From Variovorax sp. JS1663 (GTDB taxonomy: Bacteria; Pseudomonadota; Gammaproteobacteria; Burkholderiales; Burkholderiaceae_C), in NCBI RefSeq assembly GCF_002157355.1, contig NZ_LYMK01000011.1, forward strand, positions 98,286 to 162,285: DNA of 64,000 nt, in the 5' to 3' direction. Below the pieces are notes generated by a model. The model made no database searches, was not told where the DNA came from, and saw only the letters and a list, made by a program, of their open reading frames with translations. Position numbers and translations under genes: made by a program. Each line of letters begins with the position of its first letter. The stretch's first letter is position 1. Positions 36,027 through 45,187 of the stretch are shown one piece after another.

Positions 36027-36054
36027 ATATGGCGATGGCCTGCCTGAATGCAAG
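36027..36054 (-). promoter_or_regulatory. Candidate heat-shock (sigma-32) promoter of hslVU
   Basis: Minus strand: CTTGCAT (36048-36054), 13 bases, CGCCATAT (36027-36034). The sigma-32 consensus is CTTGAAA, 13-14 bases, CCCCATNT. The -10 matches seven of eight positions and the spacing is ideal. hslVU is a classical heat-shock operon. Confidence 0.65.
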
Positions 36055-36057
36055 CGG

Positions 36058-36083
36058 AAAAAGCGTCGCGCTTCCCGCGACGC
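36058..36083 (-). terminator. Intrinsic terminator upstream of hslV
   Basis: Minus strand: perfect 8-bp stem GCGTCGCG / CGCGACGC with a GGAAG loop, followed by TTTTT. It would end transcription coming from the dksA/STAS side just before the hslV promoter. Confidence 0.8.
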
Positions 36084-36116
36084 ACGAAGCTCGAATGGAC
36101 ATTCGGGGAACACCGC

Positions 36117-36199
36117 GGAACCGGCTTTGCCGGGCCGCTGGTGTTGCCCCCGGCGAGGGGGTTGGCGGACCACACGCAGTGGGGGAGCCTGGGGGAGAG
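36117..36199 (-). repeat. 83-bp hairpin repeat after the STAS gene
   Basis: Second copy of the element at 19444-19526, equally long and about nine in ten bases identical. It begins directly after the STAS-gene stop codon and includes CCGGCTTTGCCGG and CCCCCGGCGAGGGGG. With the terminator at 36058 it fills most of the 180-base gap before hslV. Confidence 0.8.
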
Positions 36200-37765
36200 C
36201 TAATTCAGCCGGATCGCGACCTCGGCGTGGTCCGCGATCCCGATCACCCCGAAGAAGGCGGCGATCAGGCGATGCGCGTCGGCGAAGGCGACGCGCTGGC
36301 CGCGCGCATCGCGCTCGGTGACCCAGTTCAGGAGGGTGCCGGCCGCGGTGAAATCGATGCGCACCAGCGCCGCGCAGGAGATGGTCAGGCCCTGCGAGCG
36401 GGCCAGCTCGGCATCGAGGCGTTCCCAGATCGGCAGCGATTCGCCGGCCAGCTCCCCGGCCAGCAGGCCCCGGCCCGGCACGGCGGCGGGCAGCGCGGCA
36501 GCGGACAGTTCGTCCCGCGACGAGACCTGGAAACCGGAGGAAGCCGGCGGCTCCAGTTCGCCGAAATCGCCCTTCGGGTCTTCCCAGGGCGGCGGCGAGA
36601 CCTCGTAGGTGATGCAGTAGTTGAGCGCCAGCAGCTCGAATTCATCGGCCCGGTGCATGACCCGCAGCGCCGCCATGTGCAATTGCCACCAGATCGCATC
36701 GACCCGGCGTTCGTTGACCGGGGTGGCCTCGGTCAGCGCGATCAGCAGGCGATCGCTGCCGGCGAAGCGCAGTTGCACCGCAGAGTCGGCCCAATGGTTG
36801 AACAGCGCGCGCAGCGGGGCGGCAGCATCGGGCTCGACCGCGTCGAGCACGCTCCAGTCCAGCTTCCAGACCGGCCCGGCCGCGGACAGCGCACGCGTCA
36901 GGCCGAGCAGCCCTTCGCGGTTGAGCACCGGAGGACTGGACCAGTCGCAACCGCCGGACGGTGCCGCCGGCGGCGCACTGCTCGCCGCCGCCTCGGCTTG
37001 CGCGCGCTGCGCCATCGCGGGCAGCGAGACCCATTCGGGCGCGGCACGCTTCATGCGCTGCGCGTAGCGCGTCGCAGCAGCGGAGAATTTCTCGGCATCG
37101 CCGATGGCGCGATAGAAGTCGAGCAGGGTCCGCCAGTTGTCGTCGTGGTCGGCGCTGGGCGCCTCGGGCGCCAGCGCCTGCAGCAGGATGGCCTCGGCAC
37201 CGGCATCATCGCCGTGGGCGAAGCGGATCGCCGCCTCCTCGATGCAGCCGTCCGAGAGAGACGGAGTCGCGGCACCCTGGACCGCTACGCCCTGCGGCGG
37301 CACGCCGGGCATCGTGTCGGCATAGGCACGCGCATGCTGAGCCGCCATGTCGCCGCTGGCGCTGGCCTTGCCATCGGCAGCGTGGCCGCCACCGGGGGCG
37401 CGGTTCTTCCACCACTGCTGCGACATCTGCTCTTCGATCTCGGCGATCTTCTTGAGCGTGAGGGCCCGGCCCTCGGTCTTGCCGGAGGTGCTGCTGACAT
37501 TGAAGGAAGACGGTGTTCCCGCCGCATCGCGCCCGCCGGCGGCCTCGCGCTGGCGCAGCTTGCGCAGCATGTCGAACTCGCGGCGGCGCACGAAGTCGTT
37601 GCGCTGCCGACGCTCGATCATCTCCTTGAGCATTTCCCGGCTGTAGCCGTTGTCCACCGACGACGCCTCGTCGGCGTCGAGCTCGGACCAATCCTTGAGC
37701 GGATTGCGAACGAACTTCGCCACCTTCGACAGCAGCCGCCCCGTGTCTTCCTTGGCCATCCGCAA
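36200..37765 (-). CDS. STAS-domain protein of unknown function
   Basis: A 521-residue cytoplasmic protein. The N-terminal 80 residues are charged and helical (EMLKEMIERRQRNDFVRR), the middle (about 100-270) is low-complexity and tetratricopeptide-like (AEAILLQALAPEAPS). The C-terminal 90 residues look like a STAS fold: LTISCAALVRIDFTAAGTLLNWV and ADHAEVAIRLN, the pattern of anti-sigma-antagonist and MlaB-type proteins. A second STAS-like segment appears near 300-390 (LDWSVLDAVEPDAAAPL). It lies 24 bases downstream of dksA. A shorter ATG start lies two codons in. Partner and role cannot be inferred. Confidence 0.65.
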   Translation of the reverse strand: MRMAKEDTGRLLSKVAKFVRNPLKDWSELDADEASSVDNGYSREMLKEMIERRQRNDFVRRREFDMLRKLRQREAAGGRDAAGTPSSFNVSSTSGKTEGRALTLKKIAEIEEQMSQQWWKNRAPGGGHAADGKASASGDMAAQHARAYADTMPGVPPQGVAVQGAATPSLSDGCIEEAAIRFAHGDDAGAEAILLQALAPEAPSADHDDNWRTLLDFYRAIGDAEKFSAAATRYAQRMKRAAPEWVSLPAMAQRAQAEAAASSAPPAAPSGGCDWSSPPVLNREGLLGLTRALSAAGPVWKLDWSVLDAVEPDAAAPLRALFNHWADSAVQLRFAGSDRLLIALTEATPVNERRVDAIWWQLHMAALRVMHRADEFELLALNYCITYEVSPPPWEDPKGDFGELEPPASSGFQVSSRDELSAAALPAAVPGRGLLAGELAGESLPIWERLDAELARSQGLTISCAALVRIDFTAAGTLLNWVTERDARGQRVAFADAHRLIAAFFGVIGIADHAEVAIRLN

Positions 37766-37789
37766 CGACTCCGCTTCGCCTGCCAGCGT

Positions 37790-38719
37790 TCAGTCGCCAA
37801 ACATTTTTTGCTTGAGCTCGCGGCGCTGCTGCGCCTCGAGCGACAGCGTCGCGGTCGGACGCGCCAACAGGCGGCCGACGCCGATGGGCTCACCGGTCTC
37901 GTCGCAGTAGCCGTAGTCGCCGGCATCGATGCGCTGGATCGACTGCTCGATCTTCTTGAGCAGCTTGCGCTCGCGGTCGCGCGTGCGCAGTTCCAGGGCG
38001 TGCTCTTCCTCGATGGTGGCGCGGTCGGCCGGGTCGGGCACCACCACGGTGTCCTCGCGCAGGTGCTCGGTGGTCTCGCCCGCGTTCTCCAGGATGCCGC
38101 GCTTGAGCGCCTGCAGCTTCAGGCGGAAGAAGGCCATCTGCTTGTCGTTCATGTACTCCGAGTCCGGCATCGCGATCACCTCGGCGTCGGTCAGCTCTTC
38201 CGGCGTCTTGGTCTTCCAGTTGTTGGCCAGCTTCGGGTCTTTCTTGACCGCGAGGGGCGGCGGCGGCACCAGCGGATTGCTGGTGACCTGCACGAAGCTG
38301 GACTTCGCGGCCGTGGACGCCACCGATTGCGGCATCGACGGCACGGTCACTTGCGACAACCGCGACGAAGGGCGCCCGCTGCGGGTGGGAGCGGCCTCGG
38401 TGGAGGAAGGGGGGCTGGTGGGGGTGGTCGGAGTAGTCATAGCAGGTGTCGCCGCGGCGGCCGCAGCCGCCTTTTTAACGTGAGTCGATGAAACGGGAGC
38501 GGGGGCGTGGGTGTCGGCCGCCTTGGTTGAGGAAGTGCCCGCGGCAGACTTCGACGACGCGGCAGGCTTCGGGGACTGGGACGAGGAAACCTTCTTCGCG
38601 GGCACGGCCTGCTTCGCGACAGCCGTCTTCTTGACGGCCGGCTTGGAGACGGGCTGTGCCTGGGCGACTGGTTTCTTCACGGTGACTGGCTCCTTCGACG
38701 AACTGGTACACGCTTTCAA
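37790..38719 (-). CDS. dksA: RNA polymerase-binding factor DksA with histone-like N-terminal tail
   Basis: Binds the RNA polymerase secondary channel and works with ppGpp. The conserved core occupies about the last 145 residues: YMNDKQMAFFRLKLQALKRG, the coiled-coil with DPADRATIEEEHALELRTRDRE (coil-tip acidic residues DxxDxA present as DPADRA), and GDYGYCDETGEPIG. Of four zinc-ligand cysteines only the first remains (YCDET; later positions are Ser/Ala). The first ~150 residues are a Lys/Ala/Pro/Ser-rich tail (KKPVAQAQPVSKPAVKKTA) like histone H1 or AlgP. Total 309 residues against 151 in E. coli. An internal ATG near codon 94 could give a shorter form. Confidence 0.93.
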   Translation of the reverse strand: MKACTSSSKEPVTVKKPVAQAQPVSKPAVKKTAVAKQAVPAKKVSSSQSPKPAASSKSAAGTSSTKAADTHAPAPVSSTHVKKAAAAAAATPAMTTPTTPTSPPSSTEAAPTRSGRPSSRLSQVTVPSMPQSVASTAAKSSFVQVTSNPLVPPPPLAVKKDPKLANNWKTKTPEELTDAEVIAMPDSEYMNDKQMAFFRLKLQALKRGILENAGETTEHLREDTVVVPDPADRATIEEEHALELRTRDRERKLLKKIEQSIQRIDAGDYGYCDETGEPIGVGRLLARPTATLSLEAQQRRELKQKMFGD

Positions 38720-38915
38720 TGGGGATTCACCCCAAGAGAACCACGCTGCCCGGAAGCTGCACGGATCCCCGCCTTGTCAGGGCGCCCGCCGATGGCGAAC
38801 CAGGGGGTTATACCCCCGAACGCAAGCCGGAAACGTGCGCAGCTCCATGCCGAAAGTCACACAACGTCCCGGGAAGAAGTTCTATGGCCTCCGGAACAGG
38901 CGCGCGATTGTATAG

Positions 38916-38934
38916 AAAAAGCCCCCCGGCTTTT
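38916..38934 (-). terminator. Intrinsic terminator downstream of the COG0523 GTPase gene
   Basis: Minus strand AAAAGCC-GGGG-GGCTTTTT, a short G-C stem flanked by A and T runs and therefore possibly bidirectional. It separates the GTPase gene from dksA, about 90 bases after the GTPase stop. Confidence 0.65.
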
Positions 38935-39022
38935 CACTTCGCTTCGCTGCGTGTAACTCCACCCCCCGAGGGGGAGGCGCGGCCGCCTTGGGGCGGCCCG
39001 GCGGCGGCGGCGGTCGCCGCGT
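38935..39022 (-). repeat. GC-rich hairpin repeat in the dksA-GTPase gap
   Basis: The 303-base gap 38720-39022 holds this element, the terminator at 38916, and a 5' region of dksA with no obvious ORF. The repeat includes CCCCCGAGGGGG and GCCGCCTTGGGGCGGC. On the minus strand GGGCCGCCCCAAG matches the start of the mtgA and murG repeat copies, so it belongs to the same superfamily. Confidence 0.6.
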
Positions 39023-40066
39023 TCAAACCAGGCACTGCTCCAGCCCCTGCTCCAGGATTTCCCGCGGCAGGTCGATGCCGATGAACACCATCCGGCTGTT
39101 GCGCTTCTCCTCCGGCCCCCAGGCCGGCCCGAGGTCGCTGCCCATGAGCTGGTGCACGCCCTGGAAGATCACCTTGCGCTCCGTGCCCTGCATGTGCAGC
39201 ACGCCCTTGTAGCGCAGCATGCGCGGGCCGTAGATATTGACGATGGCGCCCAGGAAGTCCTCCAGCCGGGCCGGGTCGAAGGGCCGGTCGGCGCGGAAGA
39301 CGAAGCTCTTGACGTCGTCGTCGTGGTGATGGTGGTGGCCATGCCCCTCGTGGGCGTGCGAGGGGTGGTCGCAGTGCTCGCCATGCTCATGGTCATGGTC
39401 GTGCTCGTCTTCCTTCAGGAAGTCCGGGTCGATGTCCAGCTTGGCATTCAGGTTGAAGCCGCGCAGGTCGAACACATCCTTGAGCGGCACATCACCGAAA
39501 TGCACGGCCTGCTGCGGCGCGCGCGGATTCATGTGCTTGAGGCGGTGGATCAGCGCCTCGGTCTCTTCCTGCGCGACCAGGTCGGTCTTGCTGATGAAGA
39601 TCTGGTCGGCGAAGCCGACCTGCCGGCGCGCTTCCTGCCGGTCGTTGAGCTGCTGCGGCGCGTGCTTGGCGTCCACCAGGGTGAGGATGGAATCGAGCAG
39701 GTAGCTCTCGGCGATCTCGTCGTCCATGAAGAAGGTCTGGGCCACCGGGCCCGGGTCGGCCAGGCCGGTGGTCTCGATCACCACGCGGTCGAAGTCCAGC
39801 AGGCCCTTGCGCTTCTTGGCCGCCAGCAGCTGCAGGGCCTCGCGCAGGTCCTCGCGGATGGTGCAGCAGATGCAGCCGTTGCTCATCTGCACGATCTGCT
39901 CCTTGGACTCGGTGACGAGGATGTCGTTGTCGATGTTCTCCTCGCCGAACTCGTTCTCGATCACGGCGATCTTCTGGCCGTGCGCCTCGGTCAGGATGCG
40001 CTTGAGCAACGTGGTCTTGCCGGAGCCGAGGAAGCCGGTGAGGATGGTGGCGGGGATGAGGGCCAT
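39023..40066 (-). CDS. COG0523 (CobW/YjiA-type) GTPase, putative metal chaperone
   Basis: A 347-residue G3E GTPase. Walker A is GFLGSGKTTL (about 11-20), the metal-binding CxCC motif is NGCICCTIRED, the base-recognition motif is SKTDL, and the C-terminal CobW_C domain includes MLRYKGVLHMQGTERKVIFQGVHQ (as a span). A histidine- and aspartate-rich stretch (HDHDHEHGEHCDHPS) sits near 228-258, typical of zinc-handling members. No Zur-box-like AT-rich palindrome was seen upstream. It is the first of a minus-strand series leading to dksA, a neighbour pairing known from zinc-stress loci. Confidence 0.9.
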   Translation of the reverse strand: MALIPATILTGFLGSGKTTLLKRILTEAHGQKIAVIENEFGEENIDNDILVTESKEQIVQMSNGCICCTIREDLREALQLLAAKKRKGLLDFDRVVIETTGLADPGPVAQTFFMDDEIAESYLLDSILTLVDAKHAPQQLNDRQEARRQVGFADQIFISKTDLVAQEETEALIHRLKHMNPRAPQQAVHFGDVPLKDVFDLRGFNLNAKLDIDPDFLKEDEHDHDHEHGEHCDHPSHAHEGHGHHHHHDDDVKSFVFRADRPFDPARLEDFLGAIVNIYGPRMLRYKGVLHMQGTERKVIFQGVHQLMGSDLGPAWGPEEKRNSRMVFIGIDLPREILEQGLEQCLV

Positions 40067-40158
40067 GGATGCTCCGGAATGGGGGACAAGGGGAAAGGCG
40101 GAAAGTTTAGCGACGCGTCCCCGGCCCCGCTCCGGCAAGGGCAAAGGCGCGCAGGTGG

Positions 40159-41357
<1,199 letters not shown>

Positions 41358-41361
<4 letters not shown>

Positions 41362-42359
41362 TTCGCTTTCTTGGGGGTCGCGGCCGGGCGCTCCTCGCGC
41401 GCCTTGGCCCGCGGATGCGCGGCGTCGTAGGCCTTGGCCAGGTGCTGGAAATCCAGCCGGGTGTAGACCTGCGTGGTCGAGATGTTGGCGTGGCCCAGCA
41501 GTTCCTGCACCGCGCGCAGGTCGCTGCTGGACTGCAGCACGTGGCTGGCGAAGGAATGGCGCAGCATGTGCGGATGCACCGGCGCGGCCAGTCCCGCATT
41601 CAGGCCGCGTCGGCGCAGTTGGCGCCAGACGGACTGGGCCGACAGGCGCGTGCCGTTGCGGCCGATGAAGAGCGCGGCGGCCGCGGCCGGATCGCGCAGC
41701 CGCGCGGCCGGTAGCGCGGCGCACTGCTCGCGCACGGCGATCCACCCCGCGAGCGCCTCGGCCGCCTTGGCGCCTACGGGCACGATGCGGCGCTTGCTGC
41801 CCTTGCCGAGCACGCTGGCCTCCTTCGCGTCGAGGTCGACCCAGCCGAGGGCGGTGACGCCAGCGCGCAGGTCCAGCCCCGTCAGCTCGCCCACGCGCAG
41901 GCCGCAGCCGTAGAGCAGCTCGACGATGGCGCGGTCGCGCGCCTCGGTCCAGGGGTCGGCCTCCTCGTCGTGCCATTCGGCGAGCTGCACCGCCTCGTCT
42001 ACCGCCAGCGCCTTCGGCAGCGGCCGGCCGGCCTTGGGCGCGTGCACGTCCTGCACCGGGTTCGAGCCCACCAGCCCCTCATGGCCCAGCCAGCGATAGA
42101 AGCTGCGCCAGCAGGACAGCACCAGCGCGATGCCACGCGACTCGTGGCCCGCGCTGTGCAGTTGCGCCATCCAGCGGCGCACGTGCGCGGTCTGGACCCG
42201 ATCCAGCGCCTGGCCGGCCGCCTGGGCCTTCTCGGCCAGTGTCCTCAGGTGGATCGAGTAGAGCTCCACGGTGCGCGCCGCGAGCCGGCGCTCGACCCGC
42301 ACGTGCTCGAGGTATTTCTCGATGAGCGGCGATTCAGTGGAGGTAGCCATTCGCCGCAT
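41358..42359 (-). CDS. xerC: Site-specific tyrosine recombinase XerC
   Basis: Resolves chromosome dimers at dif with XerD. The N-terminal SAM-like domain covers about 10-100. The catalytic residues are seen in GCGLRVGELTGL (Arg), LGKGSKRRIVPVG (Lys), HPHMLRHSFASHVL (His and Arg), ELLGHANISTTQVYTRLD (His and the Tyr nucleophile). The 333-residue length includes a basic tail (RPAATPKKAK) and a short insert between GLDL and WVDLDAKE. An alternative ATG is at 42350. It ends the dapF-DUF484-xerC arrangement common in proteobacteria. Confidence 0.93.
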
Positions 42360-42951
42360 TGTTCACGATGGCCAGCGGCTCCCGCAATGCGCCTCGGAAG
42401 ACCATGCCCCAGCGCTGCCAGCAGGTGGTGGGTGCGGCCGCGTACTGCACCTCGAAACGGCGGTCGAAGCCGGCCGCCTGCGCCAGGCGGCGCACCCGCC
42501 ACAGGTGGTAGGGCTCGGTGACGACGATCACGCGCCGTGCACCCGCCGCCTCCAACAGCGGACGCGACATCGAAAGGTTCTCGCGCGTGGACTGCGATAC
42601 CGGCTCCAGCAGCACCGCGCCTTCGTAGCCCGTGTCCTGCGCGTGCTGCCGCATCACCTCGGCCTCGATGCGCCCGTCCTCCCGGTCCACGCCGCCGGAG
42701 AACAGCAGTTGCCGCACCACCCCGGCGCGTGCCAGCGCGATGGCGGCATCGACGCGCCCGGTCAGGCAGGGATTGGGCCGGCCGTCACGGTACGCGCGGT
42801 TGCCGAGCACCAGCGCCACGTCGGCGGGCTGTGCCGGCGGGTGCGCAAGACGCGCACGCGCCTCGCGCCAGATCACGGCGTAGATCACAAGGTAGCCGAC
42901 CAGCAGCACGGCCAGCGCGGCCGGGAGCGCGCGCTGGAGCCGCGCGATCAA
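42334..42951 (-). CDS. YdcF/SanA-type DUF218 protein
   Basis: A 205-residue protein with one N-terminal membrane helix (about 9-27) and a DUF218 domain: DVALVLGNRAYRDGRPN, QLLFSGGVDREDGRIEAEVM, STRENLSMSRPLL and VIVVTEPYHLWR. Relatives such as ElyC and SanA act in envelope homeostasis. Substrate unknown. It overlaps both neighbours, ATGA with the DUF484 gene and about 25 bases with xerC, so it is inserted into the usual DUF484-xerC pair. Confidence 0.85.
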   Translation of the reverse strand: MIARLQRALPAALAVLLVGYLVIYAVIWREARARLAHPPAQPADVALVLGNRAYRDGRPNPCLTGRVDAAIALARAGVVRQLLFSGGVDREDGRIEAEVMRQHAQDTGYEGAVLLEPVSQSTRENLSMSRPLLEAAGARRVIVVTEPYHLWRVRRLAQAAGFDRRFEVQYAAAPTTCWQRWGMVFRGALREPLAIVNNAANGYLH

Positions 42952-43637
42952 GAACGCAGGCGCGACAGGGCGGCCGAGGCCAGCTCGGCAATGCGCTCCA
43001 GGAAATCGGTGCCCATGTCGGCGTGGAAGCGCTGGGCGTCCGGCGACGCCAGCACCAGCAGGCCGAAAGCCGGCGCGTCGGGCTCGGGCCGCAGCGGGAT
43101 CAGCGCGATCGACACCGCCGCCTGCGGCTCCGCCAGCCAGCCGGCCACGTCGAAGCCGGAATTGAGGCCGCAGTAGGGCGCGGTCAGCGAGGTGGCCAGC
43201 GCCTTCATGTCCTCGCTCGCCTGCTGGGCGTAGGGCTCGCTCGCGTAGCTGCCGTCGCAGTCCCAGACCTTGATCGCGACCTGCGGCACCATGAACAACG
43301 TCTGCAGGTCGCCCGCGATGCGGGTGGGCAGGGAGCGCGGGTCCCGCGTGGTCAGCAGGCCGCGCGTCCAGCGCTGCAGGCGGTCGGCCGTGACCACGTT
43401 CTCGGTGCCGTGGCGCACCATGTCCATCACCCGGTGCTCCAGCGCCTTGATCTTCTCGCGCAGCATTTCGGCCTGGCGCTCCTGCAGGCTCACCGCGCGC
43501 GTGCCGTGCGGGCTGGTGAGCTGCACCTGCGACAGCAGTTGGGCATGGCGTTCGAAGAAGTCGGGTGTGTTCGCGAGGTAGTTGGCGATGTCGTCTTCGG
43601 TGATGGGATTCATGGCGGCTTGATGGATGGAATTCAT
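42948..43637 (-). CDS. DUF484 family (GAF-like) protein
   Basis: A 229-residue protein usually encoded between dapF and xerC. The N-terminal [20 protein letters not shown] and [19 protein letters not shown] coiled segment are followed by a GAF-like domain ([13 protein letters not shown]...[14 protein letters not shown]). The start at 43637 overlaps the dapF stop. A second ATG at 43613 starts [10 protein letters not shown] and may be the real one. The two starts lie in a near-duplicate ATGAATTCCATC / ATGAATCCCATC. No biochemical role is established. Confidence 0.85.
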   Translation of the reverse strand: MNSIHQAAMNPITEDDIANYLANTPDFFERHAQLLSQVQLTSPHGTRAVSLQERQAEMLREKIKALEHRVMDMVRHGTENVVTADRLQRWTRGLLTTRDPRSLPTRIAGDLQTLFMVPQVAIKVWDCDGSYASEPYAQQASEDMKALATSLTAPYCGLNSGFDVAGWLAEPQAAVSIALIPLRPEPDAPAFGLLVLASPDAQRFHADMGTDFLERIAELASAALSRLRS

Positions 43638-44509
43638 GCGGCGTCCGGTACTTCGATGTCGCCCTCGAACACGGTGACGGCGGGGCCGGTCATCAGCACC
43701 GGCGCGTCGCCGCCGGCCCACTCGATGGTCAGCAGGCCGCCGCGGGTCTGGACGTCGACCCGATTGTCGAGACGGTCGAGCCGGATGCCCGCCACCACGG
43801 CCGCGCAGGCGCCGGTGCCGCAGGCCAGGGTCTCGCCGGCACCGCGCTCGAAGACGCGCAGGCGCACGTGCGTGCGGTCCACGATCTGCATGAAGCCGGC
43901 GTTGACGCGCTGCGGAAAGCGCGAGTGGTGCTCGATGGCAGGCCCCTGTTTCGCCACCGGCGCGGAGTCGACGTCGGGCACGATCTGCACCGCGTGCGGA
44001 TTGCCCATCGACAGCACCGCGACCGACACCTTCGCGCTCTCGGCATGCGTGCCGAGGGTGAGATGCCAGGTGTGCCAGCCGTTGTCGTGCTGCGGGTCGA
44101 GGCCGGCGGTGTCGAAGGGCACACGCTGCGGCTCGAAGATGGGCGCGCCCATGTCCACCGTCACGCGGCCATCGGCGCCCATCTGCGGCTCGATCACGCC
44201 GGAGAGCGTCTGCACGCGCACCGCATCCTTGTCGGTCAGGCCCTGCTCGCGCACGAAGCGCATGAAGCAGCGCGCGCCGTTGCCGCACTGCTCGACCTCG
44301 CCGCCGTCGGCATTGTGGATCACGTACTGGAAATCGATGCCCGCGGCCGGCGAGGGCCGCACGCTCAGGATCTGGTCGGCGCCGACGCCGAAATGGCGGT
44401 CGGCCAGGAAGCGGTACTGCCCCGCGCTCAGGCCCAGTGGGCTGCGGGTCTCGTCCAGCACGACGAAGTCGTTGCCGGCGCCCTGCATCTTGGTGAAGCG
44501 GATTCGCAT
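43634..44509 (-). CDS. dapF: Diaminopimelate epimerase
   Basis: Converts LL- to meso-diaminopimelate for lysine and peptidoglycan. The 291-residue protein begins [18 protein letters not shown]. The two catalytic cysteines are in [16 protein letters not shown] (about 75-90) and [16 protein letters not shown] (about 225-240). It supplies the meso-DAP used by the MurE encoded 13 kb away. The stop overlaps the DUF484 start. Confidence 0.97.
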   Translation of the reverse strand: MRIRFTKMQGAGNDFVVLDETRSPLGLSAGQYRFLADRHFGVGADQILSVRPSPAAGIDFQYVIHNADGGEVEQCGNGARCFMRFVREQGLTDKDAVRVQTLSGVIEPQMGADGRVTVDMGAPIFEPQRVPFDTAGLDPQHDNGWHTWHLTLGTHAESAKVSVAVLSMGNPHAVQIVPDVDSAPVAKQGPAIEHHSRFPQRVNAGFMQIVDRTHVRLRVFERGAGETLACGTGACAAVVAGIRLDRLDNRVDVQTRGGLLTIEWAGGDAPVLMTGPAVTVFEGDIEVPDAA

Positions 44510-44541
44510 CGGGGGATTATCCGCCGCGGCCGATGCCCGTA

Positions 44542-45165
44542 TCAGCGGCGCAGGCGGTCCAGCGCGCGGTCGAGGAAGACCAGGCGGTCCTGGCCCCAGA
44601 AGCGCTCGCCTTCCAGCACGAAGGTCGGCGAGCCGAACACGCCCAGCGCGACCGCCTCCTCGCTGTAGGCGCGGTAGGCCGCCTGGGTTTCCGGCGCGCG
44701 CTCCAGCGCGTGCAAGGCGGCGCCGTCGTAGCCGTTCTCGTCGGCGACCGCGATGCGCACCTTCGGGTCGGAGGTGTCGCGCTCCTCGGCCCACAGCGCG
44801 CGCAGCAGCGCGTGCGACAGCGGCTGCGCATCCAGCCCCTGCAGCTGCGCCGCGATCACCATCCAGCCGGCGTACTTGTTCCAGTCCGGGTCGGACGGCG
44901 GCCCCTTGGGATAGTGCGCCGGCTCCAGCACCAGCGGCATGCCCAGATGATCGCGCCAGCGCGCGAGCTCGAGCGCGTGGTAGCTGCGGCGTGCCTCCGG
45001 ACGGGTCTTGAGCGGGATGCCGCCGGTCTGCGGCACCACGGCCTGGAAGTCGTAGGGCTTGAGCACGAGGCGCACGTGGTGGCGGCGCACGATGTCCTGC
45101 AGTTGCGGGCCGCCGAGGTAGGCCCAGGGCGAGGAGAGGCTGTAGTAGCAATCGAGGGCGATCAT
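44542..45165 (-). CDS. 2-hydroxychromene-2-carboxylate isomerase-like (DsbA-fold) protein
   Basis: A 207-residue thioredoxin-fold protein of the HCCA-isomerase/kappa-GST group. It begins [18 protein letters not shown], where the usual Cys of DsbA is replaced by the SSPWAY motif with the catalytic serine. It ends with [21 protein letters not shown], the cis-proline region. Members isomerise aromatic-degradation intermediates using glutathione. No naphthalene or nah genes are nearby, so substrate is open. A longer ATG start at 45189 would overlap the divergent flavoprotein start codon. Confidence 0.85.
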   Translation of the reverse strand: MIALDCYYSLSSPWAYLGGPQLQDIVRRHHVRLVLKPYDFQAVVPQTGGIPLKTRPEARRSYHALELARWRDHLGMPLVLEPAHYPKGPPSDPDWNKYAGWMVIAAQLQGLDAQPLSHALLRALWAEERDTSDPKVRIAVADENGYDGAALHALERAPETQAAYRAYSEEAVALGVFGSPTFVLEGERFWGQDRLVFLDRALDRLRR

Positions 45166-45187
45166 CTTCTGGATTATCTTCAGCCCC

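Noticed and set aside
39301..39420. Histidine/aspartate codon run in the GTPase gene as a tandem DNA repeat or CRISPR-like array
   Set aside because: The run follows codons of a known metal-binding loop in COG0523 proteins. Units are irregular and there are no spacers.
40067..40158. Zur-box search upstream of the COG0523 GTPase gene
   Set aside because: The 92 bases contain no AT-rich palindrome like the known Zur operator. Zinc control is not supported by sequence.
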